A stretch of DNA of 5,108 bases from Planctomycetota bacterium. Lineage in GTDB: Bacteria; Planctomycetota; Phycisphaerae; WQYP01. The notes under the pieces were generated by a model. That model saw nothing but the letters and a program-made list of their open reading frames with translations. It did no database searches and was not told the origin of the DNA. The position numbers were made by a program, and so were the translations under genes. Below are positions 1-5,108 of the stretch, piece by piece; position 1 is the first letter of the stretch; every line of letters begins with the position of its first letter. Location: contig JAKAZF010000265.1 in NCBI GenBank assembly GCA_021826605.1, forward strand, positions 1 to 5,108, given 5' to 3'.

Positions 1-1109
1 ATCTTACCGATGCATTGGAAGCGCTGCGTTTGTACCGCGAGTTACCAAAAGCAATCCGGCAATCCCTGGTGATTATTGCCATGGGTGAAGCCGGGATGAT
101 AACGAGAATTCTGGCCGCAAAATATAATGCGGCATTCACCTTTGCGGTTCCAGCAGGCGGTGCAACCACAGCTCCGGGGCAGCCGACAATTCTTGAATTA
201 ATTCACACCTGTCGATTCAAGCATCAGCAGCGCGATTGGCCGGTTTATGGCGTGGTCGGTTGGCCCGTAGCGCACTCCATCAGTCCGGTGATCCATAATG
301 CCGGCTTTGGTTCCATTGATTTTCCCGGCGTGTATGTGCCTTTGCCAATTGAACCGGACTATGAGGCCTTTCGCACTATCGTAACCGCCATGCGCGAACT
401 GCGGGATTTTAATCTTCGTGGACTAAGTGTCACAATTCCGCATAAGGCCAATGCGGTGCGATATCTGCAAAGCCAAAGCGGTCTGCTGGATGACACCTCA
501 GCTCGCATTGGTGTAATTAATACGCTTTATTTTCCGCAACAGGGGCCAATCCGGGGAACCAATTCCGATTGGAGTGGAGCAATTGAAGCCTTGCGTGCCG
601 GCACGAACTGGAGTTTGACCGATCTGGCTCATAAGCGCGTAGCCGTGCTCGGGGCCGGTGGTGCGGCCAGAGCCATTGTCGCGGGCCTGGCGACATTAGG
701 TTCGACCGTAATTATTTACAACCGGACTCTGAAAAGGGCGCAGGAACTGGCCCACGAATTTAACGGCAAAACCGGAAGTGTTTCCGCAGCACAGCTCGAT
801 GAATTTGGGAACACGCATTGCCATGTGGTTATCAATTGTACCCCAGCCGGCATGAGCCCTGACGTAAAAGCGATTCCTGTTGATAATATCAGCGCAATTG
901 ATTCCTCCATGGTGGTTTTTGATACGGTTTATAATCCGAGGCGAACCCGCTTTTTGCAGGCTGCGGCGGAAAGGGGGGCCAAAACCATTGAAGGATTGGA
1001 AATGCTTTTACGCCAGGCGGTGGTGCAGTTCGAAGGGTTCACCGGCCAATCGGCCCCATTGGCCATTATGCGTGTTGCCGCCGAAGCCGCACTGGATCGA
1101 AAGTCATAG
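1..1109 (+). CDS. aroDE: Bifunctional 3-dehydroquinate dehydratase (type I) / shikimate dehydrogenase, 3' part, 5'-truncated by window edge
   Basis: The reading frame is open from position 3 to the TAG at 1107-1109. The TTG at 15 is only the first start-like codon inside the window, not the real start. Positions about 3-218 encode the end of a type I 3-dehydroquinate dehydratase: a GEAGMITR segment and the substrate-loop TAPGQ motif. The Schiff-base lysine would lie upstream of the window. From about 231 a complete shikimate dehydrogenase follows in the same frame. It shows GWPVAHSISP (shikimate-binding serines), VTIPHK with the catalytic Lys at 444-446, GTNSDWSG with the catalytic Asp at 567-569, the Rossmann loop GAGGAA at about 651-668, the NRT motif typical of NADPH preference at about 720-728, and a C-terminal GLEMLLRQA helix. 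The protein would convert 3-dehydroquinate to shikimate in the cytoplasm, steps 3 and 4 of the shikimate pathway. The fusion order matches plant DHQ-SDH and chlamydial AroDE. No terminator is obvious after it. Confidence 0.93.
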   Translation, partial: LTDALEALRLYRELPKAIRQSLVIIAMGEAGMITRILAAKYNAAFTFAVPAGGATTAPGQPTILELIHTCRFKHQQRDWPVYGVVGWPVAHSISPVIHNAGFGSIDFPGVYVPLPIEPDYEAFRTIVTAMRELRDFNLRGLSVTIPHKANAVRYLQSQSGLLDDTSARIGVINTLYFPQQGPIRGTNSDWSGAIEALRAGTNWSLTDLAHKRVAVLGAGGAARAIVAGLATLGSTVIIYNRTLKRAQELAHEFNGKTGSVSAAQLDEFGNTHCHVVINCTPAGMSPDVKAIPVDNISAIDSSMVVFDTVYNPRRTRFLQAAAERGAKTIEGLEMLLRQAVVQFEGFTGQSAPLAIMRVAAEAALDRKS

Positions 1110-1209
1110 GTCGGTGTTGGCTATGTGGCTTCCGCGCCATGCGGGCAGCGAGTCGGATTGATCGCTATTAAAAAAACGTCTTGCCTAAAAAAGCGGCGGC
1201 GATAAGCGG

Positions 1210-1240
1210 GCAAATTTTTATTTGCATTAAAATTAAGCAA
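1210..1240. repeat. AT-rich inverted repeats, possible operator
   Basis: GCAAAT (1210-1215) and ATTTGC (1220-1225) form a perfect 6-bp inverted repeat around TTTT. TTGC (1222-1225) is mirrored again by GCAA (1237-1240). The two dyads share the middle arm. They lie about 25-55 bp upstream of the -35 box at 1264, where an activator, a repressor or an UP-like element could sit. As RNA the first dyad makes a 6-bp hairpin but has no following U-run, so it is a poor terminator. No regulator can be named. Confidence 0.3.
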
Positions 1241-1263
1241 CGAAATAAAAATAAAACACCAAT

Positions 1264-1294
1264 TTGACCATCGGCATGCCGCTTGCATTATAAT
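1264..1294 (+). promoter_or_regulatory. Candidate sigma-70 promoter P1 overlapping the sigma-54 element
   Basis: TTGACC (1264-1269, 5/6 to the -35 consensus) is followed after 19 bp by a perfect TATAAT (1289-1294), with an AT-rich tract upstream that could act as an UP element. The predicted start is near 1301, almost the same as that of the sigma-54 element, so the two polymerase forms would compete for the same DNA. The 19-bp spacer is longer than ideal. Confidence 0.45.
1272..1287 (+). promoter_or_regulatory. Candidate sigma-54 (-24/-12) promoter of glnN
   Basis: The 16-mer CGGCATGCCGCTTGCA matches the sigma-54 consensus TGGCAYR-N4-TTGCW at 11 of 12 defined positions. The invariant GG (1273-1274) and GC (1285-1286) have the required 10-bp gap. 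Transcription would start near 1298. Glutamine synthetase genes are classic NtrC/sigma-54 targets, so the context fits. The downside is a leader of about 300 nt, and I found no clear NtrC enhancer dyad upstream. Confidence 0.5.
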
Positions 1295-1300
1295 CGTGCG

Positions 1301-1464
1301 GACGGAAATTCTGATGCTTTTATCAGCATTAGGACTTGTAAAATATCGCTTGTTGCGAAATTTTGCATTCAGGGTATCGGGGAAAGTGCGATTGGAGGGT
1401 GTTGAATCCCTGCAATTAAGCCGACGGATCGGAAATGTCTTAAAACGGGTGCATTTCACGGTTT
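1301..1464 (+). other. Hairpin-rich segment of the long glnN leader
   Basis: If transcription starts near 1300, this segment is the distal leader. Visible pairings are CTGAT/ATCAG (1311-1315 with 1322-1326); TGTAAAAT/ATTTTGCA (1337-1344 with 1360-1367, one G-U), continuing after one A-A mismatch into TCGC/GCGA (1346-1349 with 1355-1358) around a 5-nt loop; GGG/CCC (1397-1399 with 1408-1410); CCGA/TCGG (1421-1424 with 1429-1432); and GTG/CAC flanked by AAAC/GTTT (1443-1464). The 1337-1367 hairpin is the strongest. I recognise no known riboswitch consensus. Short AT-rich stems can arise by chance, so conservation would be needed to claim function. Confidence 0.3.
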
Positions 1465-1490
1465 GTTTCTGAAATCCTGATTGATTGTAT

Positions 1491-1518
1491 TTGCCAGATA
1501 TGCGGTGTCGGGTAAAAT
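1491..1518 (+). promoter_or_regulatory. Candidate sigma-70 promoter P2, proximal to glnN
   Basis: TTGCCA (1491-1496, 5/6) and TAAAAT (1513-1518, 5/6) are separated by 16 bp. The predicted start is near 1525, giving a leader of about 75 nt to the ATG at 1599. This position also argues against translation starting at the TTG at 1485, since that codon would lie upstream of the P2 transcript. Confidence 0.42.
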
Positions 1519-1561
1519 CTCCGCCTTTCCCGGAAGGAGCCGCTTTGTATTTACCGGCGGA
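1519..1561 (+). other. Foldable element upstream of the glnN ribosome binding site
   Basis: TCCGCC (1520-1525) pairs perfectly with GGCGGA (1556-1561), enclosing the strong Shine-Dalgarno-like GGAAGGAG (1532-1539). Alternatively CTCC (1519-1522) or CCTT (1524-1527) can pair locally with GGAG (1536-1539) or AAGG (1534-1537). The long-range and local folds share the 5' arm and exclude each other. Only transcripts from the distal promoter would carry the complete 5' arm. No known riboswitch class is recognised. Confidence 0.25.
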
Positions 1562-1583
1562 TAATCGTGAGTCACTTTTTTAC

Positions 1584-1588
1584 AGGAG
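1584..1588 (+). promoter_or_regulatory. glnN ribosome binding site (decides the start)
   Basis: AGGAG lies 10 nt before the ATG at 1599. It supports this start over the in-frame TTG at 1485, which has no Shine-Dalgarno, and the TTG at 1545, which has GGAAGGAG 5 nt upstream but would add residues not expected in the family. Confidence 0.7.
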
Positions 1589-1598
1589 TCTAACAGTT

Positions 1599-3794
1599 AT
1601 GGGTGCATCCAATGCTCGTCGTGCGGCGGTTGTCGCATTAACCAATTTCAGGACCGTTCCTCCACGCGTCAATTTTAAGGACAAGAACGTCAAGGAAATT
1701 TTCGCCAGCAATGTATTTAATGAAGAGGTTCAGAGGACTCGACTACCCAAGCCGGTATTTAAAAAGCTGCAGCAGACGATTAAAAAAGGCCTGGCTCTTG
1801 ATCCATCGATTGCGGACGTTGTCGCGGCTGCCATGCGCGATTGGGCCGTTGAGAAAGGCGCTACGCACTATACCCATATTTTTCATCCGCTTACCGGCGT
1901 TACCGCTGAGAAGCATGACAGCTTTGTTGCGCCAACCGAAGACGGCGGGGCGCTGCTTGAATTCTCCGGCAAAGAACTGGTGCAAGGTGAACCGGACGCT
2001 TCATCCTTCCCGTCCGGCGGTATCCGCGCCACGTTTGAAGCCCGCGGTTACACCGCATGGGATCCGACCAGCCCGGCATACATTCTCGAAAATCCCAACG
2101 GTACAGCTTTGGTCATTCCAACCGCGTTTGTATCCTGGACCGGTGAAGCGCTGGATGAAAAAACGCCGCTGCTGCGATCCATGGAAGCTCTTTCAAATCA
2201 GGCAATGCGCGTTTTGAAACTTTTCGGCAATCATACCGCCACCAAGGTGTTCACCACTGTCGGTCCGGAACAGGAATATTTCCTGATTGATCGCAATTTC
2301 TATTTCGCCCGTCCCGATCTTATTAATGCCGGTCGTACGCTCTTCGGTGCCAAGCCACCCAAGGGCCAGGAAATGGAAGACCATTATTTTGGCAGCATTC
2401 CAGAACGTGTTCTGGCCTGCATGCTGGAAGTCGAGCAGGAACTTTACAAACTCGGCGTGCCGGTCAAAACCCGCCATAATGAAGTGGCTCCGGCGCAATA
2501 TGAAATTGCTCCGATTTATGAAAACAGCAACCTTGCGCATGATCATCAGATGCTCACGATGGAAACGCTCCGTCGCGTGGCTGAAAAATATGGACTGGCG
2601 TGTCTGCTTCATGAAAAACCGTTTGCGGGGGTCAACGGTTCCGGTAAACACAACAACTGGTCCATGGCCACCGATACCGGTGAAAACCTTCTGAACCCTG
2701 GCGAAACACCGCATGAAAATGCCCAGTTCCTGGTATTTTGTGCCGCGGTCATCCGGGCGGTAAATAAACATGCCGCATTGCTGCGGGTAGCAATTGCCTC
2801 GGCCGGCAATGACCATCGTTTGGGTGCCAATGAAGCTCCGCCGGCGATTATCTCCATATATCTTGGTGACCAATTGCAGGATATCATCACGCAGATCGAA
2901 GCCGGTGGCGCCAAGAGCACCAAAAAAGGCGGCCACATGGAAGTTGGCGTGACGGTACTTCCCAAGCTCCCGCGCGATGCCGGAGATCGGAACCGCACCT
3001 CGCCATTCGCGTTTACCGGTAATAAATTTGAGTTCCGGGCGGTATCTTCCGGTCAGTCCATTGCCACGCCCAACACGGTTCTCAATACCATCGTCGCGGA
3101 ATCACTGGATTATCTTGCCGGAAAACTTGAAGCCGACCACAAGGCCGGCAAGGATTTCAACAAGTCCGTTCAGGAACTTCTCGCCGCGGTTATCAAAGAG
3201 AACAAGGGCGTGATTTTTAACGGTAATGGCTATTCGGAAGAATGGCATAAAGAAGCCGAAAAGCGTGGTCTGCCGAATTTGAAAACCACGGTTGACGCGG
3301 TTCCTCATCTGATTTCCAAAGAAGCCATCGAGCTTTTCGGTAAGTACAAGGTGCTTACGGAGCGCGAAGTACACAGCCGCTATGAAATCTATCTTGAAAA
3401 ATACATCAAGACGATCAACATCGAAGTGCAGATGACCACGGTGATCGCCAAGACCATGATTATTCCCGCGGCGATGGAATATCAGAAAAATGTTGCAAAA
3501 TCCATCGGTGCCGCCAAGTCGGCCGGTGTTCCGGCGGCATCTTTGGCTGAACAGGAAAAAATGCTCGCCGATCTCTCTGCTTCCATCAGTGATATGCAGA
3601 AGAAAACCGAGGCGCTTACACGTCAGTCCGAGCACCATGCTGCCGGCGATACGCTTTCCCACGCCAAGCATTCTCTGGATAAATTGATTCCGGCAATGAA
3701 TGCTGTGCGCCAAGCGGGTGATCACTTGGAAACAATTGTTTCCGATGATCTCTGGCCGCTGCCGACCTATCGGGAAATGCTGTTTATCAAGTAA
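1599..3794 (+). CDS. glnN: Glutamine synthetase type III (GSIII)
   Basis: The protein has 731 aa from the ATG at 1599, within the usual GSIII size of about 700-730 aa and far longer than GSI (about 470). It makes glutamine from glutamate, ammonium and ATP in the cytoplasm. Residues about 27-200 match the GSIII-specific N-terminal domain ([34 protein letters not shown]). The catalytic domain shows [10 protein letters not shown] (222-231), with metal-ligand glutamates; NEVAPAQYE (294-302); HEKPF (338-342); the ATP-site loop [10 protein letters not shown] (346-355); [13 protein letters not shown] (404-416); and [16 protein letters not shown] (465-480). A long helical C-terminal part (from about 520) ends in [13 protein letters not shown]. 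The GSI adenylylation-tyrosine motif NLYDLP is absent, so control by adenylylation is not expected. The gene stands alone, with its own promoters upstream and a strong terminator downstream. No nearby glnB, amtB or gltB is visible. An in-frame open extension reaches back to a TTG at 1485 but is judged non-coding. Confidence 0.97.
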   Translation: MGASNARRAAVVALTNFRTVPPRVNFKDKNVKEIFASNVFNEEVQRTRLPKPVFKKLQQTIKKGLALDPSIADVVAAAMRDWAVEKGATHYTHIFHPLTGVTAEKHDSFVAPTEDGGALLEFSGKELVQGEPDASSFPSGGIRATFEARGYTAWDPTSPAYILENPNGTALVIPTAFVSWTGEALDEKTPLLRSMEALSNQAMRVLKLFGNHTATKVFTTVGPEQEYFLIDRNFYFARPDLINAGRTLFGAKPPKGQEMEDHYFGSIPERVLACMLEVEQELYKLGVPVKTRHNEVAPAQYEIAPIYENSNLAHDHQMLTMETLRRVAEKYGLACLLHEKPFAGVNGSGKHNNWSMATDTGENLLNPGETPHENAQFLVFCAAVIRAVNKHAALLRVAIASAGNDHRLGANEAPPAIISIYLGDQLQDIITQIEAGGAKSTKKGGHMEVGVTVLPKLPRDAGDRNRTSPFAFTGNKFEFRAVSSGQSIATPNTVLNTIVAESLDYLAGKLEADHKAGKDFNKSVQELLAAVIKENKGVIFNGNGYSEEWHKEAEKRGLPNLKTTVDAVPHLISKEAIELFGKYKVLTEREVHSRYEIYLEKYIKTINIEVQMTTVIAKTMIIPAAMEYQKNVAKSIGAAKSAGVPAASLAEQEKMLADLSASISDMQKKTEALTRQSEHHAAGDTLSHAKHSLDKLIPAMNAVRQAGDHLETIVSDDLWPLPTYREMLFIK

Positions 3795-3823
3795 AACATC
3801 GGTAATGGTGTTATAAAAATCAG

Positions 3824-3859
3824 AGGGGGCGATCCGTTCGGGTCGCCCCCTTTTTTTTT
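3824..3859 (+). terminator. Strong intrinsic terminator of glnN, possibly bidirectional
   Basis: A perfect stem AGGGGGCGA (3824-3832) / TCGCCCCCT (3843-3851) encloses a 10-nt loop and runs into an unbroken T-tract (3851-3859), 30 nt after the glnN stop. Read on the minus strand the same stem is followed within a few bases by TTTTT, so it may also stop the convergent PAP2 transcript, though less efficiently. Confidence 0.95.
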
Positions 3860-3891
3860 ATTTCCGTCGCAGATACATTTAAAATCGGGAA

Positions 3892-4608
3892 TTATCGATC
3901 CATTTGATTATCCGTAAAAATCCACTGCTGCCAGGGTTTGGGCAATACCGCAATAAAGCGCCCCGGCCAACTCCATGTCAGTACACTTCGCACAATGGTC
4001 ACCGCCAGTAAACCGCCGGCGATGACATCCGACGGGTAATGATCATGCCGGATGACCCGTTGGAATGCGACATCCAGAGCCAATCCATAAAACAATGCCC
4101 GTCCGCGCGGATAAAACCAGGAAAGCCCCGCCGCCAGAGCGAATGCACCGCTGGTATGCGCGCTGGGGAAGGATTGGTAGGTCGCTGAAGAAAAGCCATA
4201 CGCGGGGCCGAAAAAGCCGTACTTGCCCTGCGTAAGTACCCAAGGCCTGGCTCTACCGCAGAGTCCCTTAATCAGATAGCACATTGCCACAGCGCAAAGG
4301 CAACCCACCGCTAAAGCAATGGCCTTTTTCCGCCCTTGTTTGTCTAAAAGTGCCACCGCGATAATCACCAGCACGGAGCATGTCCATTGCCCCCACTGCA
4401 TGAGCATTAACATTTCGAGGTTGATATCCGATTTAAATTTGATCGGATTTCCAATCGCCCATTGCCCCACGGGCTTGTCAATGACGAATGCAATGGCGAT
4501 TGCAATCAATACCACCAGAAATTTGGCCCAACGCGGCCACTTTGAATCGAAATATATGGGGGCGGGATGCCGCCAGAGTGTTGGAACGTCACCATTGGAT
4601 AAATCCAT
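3892..4608 (-). CDS. PAP2-family membrane phosphatase (phosphatidic acid / polyprenyl-diphosphate phosphatase type)
   Basis: The protein has 238 aa with all three signature motifs of the PAP2 / acid-phosphatase superfamily: KX6RP as K114...RP122 (KGLCGRARP), PSAH at 148-151 (the PSGH motif, catalytic His151), and the third motif R184-X5-H190-X3-D194 (QRVIRHDHYPSD). About six hydrophobic segments are seen, near 28-44, 74-88, 94-112, 150-166, 169-182 and 194-212. This fits an integral inner-membrane enzyme with its active site at a membrane face. Family members remove phosphate from phosphatidate, phosphatidylglycerophosphate, undecaprenyl diphosphate or lipid A-type substrates. The sequence alone does not settle which, so no symbol is given. 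The ATG at 4606-4608 is preceded by AGGAG (complement of 4619-4623) at 10 nt. The gene is convergent with glnN across a shared terminator and is probably transcribed alone. Confidence 0.92.
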   Translation of the reverse strand: MDLSNGDVPTLWRHPAPIYFDSKWPRWAKFLVVLIAIAIAFVIDKPVGQWAIGNPIKFKSDINLEMLMLMQWGQWTCSVLVIIAVALLDKQGRKKAIALAVGCLCAVAMCYLIKGLCGRARPWVLTQGKYGFFGPAYGFSSATYQSFPSAHTSGAFALAAGLSWFYPRGRALFYGLALDVAFQRVIRHDHYPSDVIAGGLLAVTIVRSVLTWSWPGRFIAVLPKPWQQWIFTDNQMDR

Positions 4609-4660
4609 TTAAAAGCGTCTCCTGTACGGGGGCAGCGGTACGCACCGCAGTATCAGAGGC

Positions 4661-4689
4661 GTGATAACGTTTTAATCCGCGGTTGTCAA
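4661..4689 (-). promoter_or_regulatory. Sigma-70 promoter of the PAP2 gene
   Basis: On the minus strand a perfect TTGACA (complement of 4684-4689) is followed after exactly 17 bp by TATCAC (complement of 4661-4666, 4/6 to TATAAT). Transcription would start near 4654, giving a 5' leader of about 46 nt. The leader contains a small perfect hairpin, GCGGT/ACCGC with a 4-nt loop, at 4635-4648. Confidence 0.55.
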
Positions 4690-4692
4690 TAT

Positions 4693-4720
4693 TTGTGTAA
4701 TTTTCGCTATGGGTTATAAT
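4693..4720 (+). promoter_or_regulatory. Rightward sigma-70 promoter for the structured leader and downstream gene
   Basis: A perfect TATAAT sits at 4715-4720, with a weak TTGTGT -35 (4693-4698) 16 bp upstream. The predicted start is near 4727, immediately before the first base of the first leader hairpin. It is back-to-back with the PAP2 promoter, with only 3 bp between the two -35 boxes. Confidence 0.5.
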
Positions 4721-4726
4721 ATGCAG

Positions 4727-5091
4727 TTCCAGATTCGGGACGAGTGGCGTTTCCGTGCTGGAGGCCGGTAGTTTATTCAGGTGCGTAGCGTTATGCATGC
4801 TATTGAGCTGAATTATGTTGCAGCGTGAGGATTACAACCTCCCGCTGCTGCGGTGTACCCGGCTGCAGTTCACCATGATGGTGGGTCTGCAAGGTTGACA
4901 TTTCAAATGTGTCTTGAACCTTGATTTAGATCACACCGGAGATGGTGTGACGGCGCTGTTTACAGCTGAGGTACAGCCGGAGATCGCTTTAAACCGGCGA
5001 TGTTTTGCCGCGCTGAGTGTTGGTACGTTGAGTTCCGTACGAGCAACGCCAGGACGGCCCGAATTTCGCATAAATTGAGGTCACAGTCAGT
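4727..5091 (+). ncRNA. Candidate highly structured 5' leader RNA (about ten consecutive hairpins), class not recognised
   Basis: This 365-nt stretch has no convincing gene but is packed with inverted repeats read from the + strand. Pairings: H1 TCCAG/CTGGA (4728-4762) with an inner CGGGACG/CGTTtCCG stem; H2 ATTCAG/CTGAAT (4775-4813) with inner TAGC/GCTA; H3 4820-4848, 6 bp plus 4 bp with one mismatch and a 7-nt loop; H4 TGCAG/CTGCA (4864-4891) with inner CACCA/TGGTG; H5 CAAGGTT/AACCTTG (4890-4923) with inner ACATT/AATGT; H6 TCACACC/GGTGTGA (4931-4950); H7 CGGC/GCCG (4951-4979) with inner GCTG/CAGC; H8 ATCGC/GCGAT (4983-5001); H9 GTGTTG/CAACGC plus GTACG/CGTAC (5017-5049); H10 AATTT/AAATT (5062-5076), touching the GAGG ribosome binding site. 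A promoter sits just upstream and a start codon just downstream, so a cis-regulatory leader is the simplest reading. A separate small RNA is possible. I find no consensus of RNase P RNA, tmRNA, SRP RNA, T-box, cobalamin, lysine or glycine riboswitches. Confidence 0.5.
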
Positions 5092-5108
5092 ATGAATCAG
5101 GAACTGCT
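5092..5108 (+). CDS. Start of an unidentified gene, 3'-truncated by window edge (possibly nusA)
   Basis: ATG at 5092 opens a frame MNQEL(L) to the end of the window. GAGG (5077-5080) lies 11 nt upstream, a slightly long but workable Shine-Dalgarno spacing. It is the first plausible start after the long structured leader and the rightward promoter. Five or six residues cannot identify a protein. MNQELL resembles the beginning of NusA proteins (E. coli MNKEIL), and NusA genes can carry regulatory leaders, but this is only a hint. CAGT (5088-5091) and ACTG (5103-5106) could place the start codon in a small hairpin loop. Confidence 0.45.

Larger units (their letters stand above)
1110..1598 (+). 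promoter_or_regulatory. Gene-free control region and leader of glnN
   Basis: No convincing gene is seen on either strand. The open frames here lack family resemblance and ribosome binding sites. The region holds, in order: a GC-mixed stretch (1110-1195) with no clear terminator for the upstream gene; an AT-rich tract (about 1196-1263) with the inverted repeat GCAAAT-TTTT-ATTTGC at 1210-1225; the overlapping sigma-54/sigma-70 promoter elements at 1264-1294; a hairpin-rich segment (1301-1464); a second promoter candidate (1491-1518); and a foldable GC-rich segment (1519-1561) before the glnN ribosome binding site. The unusual length and layered signals suggest that glnN is regulated at more than one level. 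That is inference. Confidence 0.55.

Noticed and set aside
1145..1175. AGCGA/TCGCT inverted repeat followed by a run of A, considered as the aroDE terminator
   Set aside because: The stem is 5 bp with a 10-nt loop, and the tract after it is A, not T, on the coding strand, so it does not make an intrinsic terminator.
1121..1459. Minus-strand open frame of 112 codons in the aroDE-glnN intergenic region
   Set aside because: Composition is unlike the neighbouring proteins, with no recognisable domain or credible Shine-Dalgarno. The DNA under it carries promoter elements for the opposite strand.
1568..1581. GTGAGTCAC palindrome followed by TTTTTT just before the glnN ribosome binding site, considered as an attenuator
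   Set aside because: The stem could only be 3 bp with a 3-nt loop, too weak to terminate transcription.
2193..2936. Long open frame of 247 codons on the minus strand inside glnN
   Set aside because: It is a mirror of the coding frame of a clear GSIII gene, has no ribosome binding site or family resemblance, and overlaps essential catalytic motifs.
3102..3725. Minus-strand open frame of 207 codons over the 3' half of glnN
   Set aside because: Shadow of the real gene. No recognisable domain, no promoter and no spacing that would suggest a gene.
4721..4771. 16-codon frame starting with ATG directly after the rightward -10 box
   Set aside because: Its ATG lies upstream of the predicted transcription start (about 4727) and has no Shine-Dalgarno.
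4589..4798. Minus-strand open frame of 69 codons upstream of the PAP2 gene
   Set aside because: It overlaps both divergent promoters and the PAP2 ribosome binding site, has no recognisable family, and its 3' end runs into the PAP2 start.
4728..5076. Integron attC array, REP-type repeat cluster or transposon end as an explanation of the palindromes
   Set aside because: The stems differ in sequence and length, no unit repeats, no GTTRRRY/RYYYAAC pairs are seen at unit borders, and no transposase or integrase gene is nearby.

Overview
The window reads as a stretch of bacterial chromosome with moderate GC, without phage, insertion-sequence or CRISPR signatures. A 3-dehydroquinate dehydratase–shikimate dehydrogenase fusion, a class III glutamine synthetase (GSIII) and a planctomycete-like protein style suggest Planctomycetota, perhaps a Phycisphaerae relative. 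That assignment is inference from recalled families, not a search result.

Layout. (1) Positions 1-1109, + strand: the 3' part of a bifunctional shikimate-pathway gene (aroDE type); its start lies upstream of the window. (2) Positions 1110-1598: a 489-bp gene-free control region for the next gene. It has an AT-rich tract, a near-consensus sigma-54 element overlapping a perfect sigma-70 -10 box, a hairpin-rich leader, and a second sigma-70-like promoter close to the gene. (3) Positions 1599-3794, + strand: GSIII (glnN), 731 aa, followed by a very strong intrinsic terminator. (4) Positions 3892-4608, - strand: a convergent PAP2-family membrane phosphatase with its own promoter and ribosome binding site. 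(5) Positions 4609-5091: a second gene-free region holding back-to-back promoters. The rightward one precedes about 350 nt that fold on paper into about ten consecutive hairpins, ending at a ribosome binding site. (6) Positions 5092-5108: the first codons of a gene that continues beyond the window.

The genes do not form one operon. aroDE makes aromatic precursors, glnN assimilates ammonium and the PAP2 protein acts on membrane or polyprenyl phosphates; each appears to have its own transcription control. The regions that most deserve a second look are non-coding: the multi-hairpin leader at 4728-5076 and the dual-sigma promoter and structured leader of glnN.
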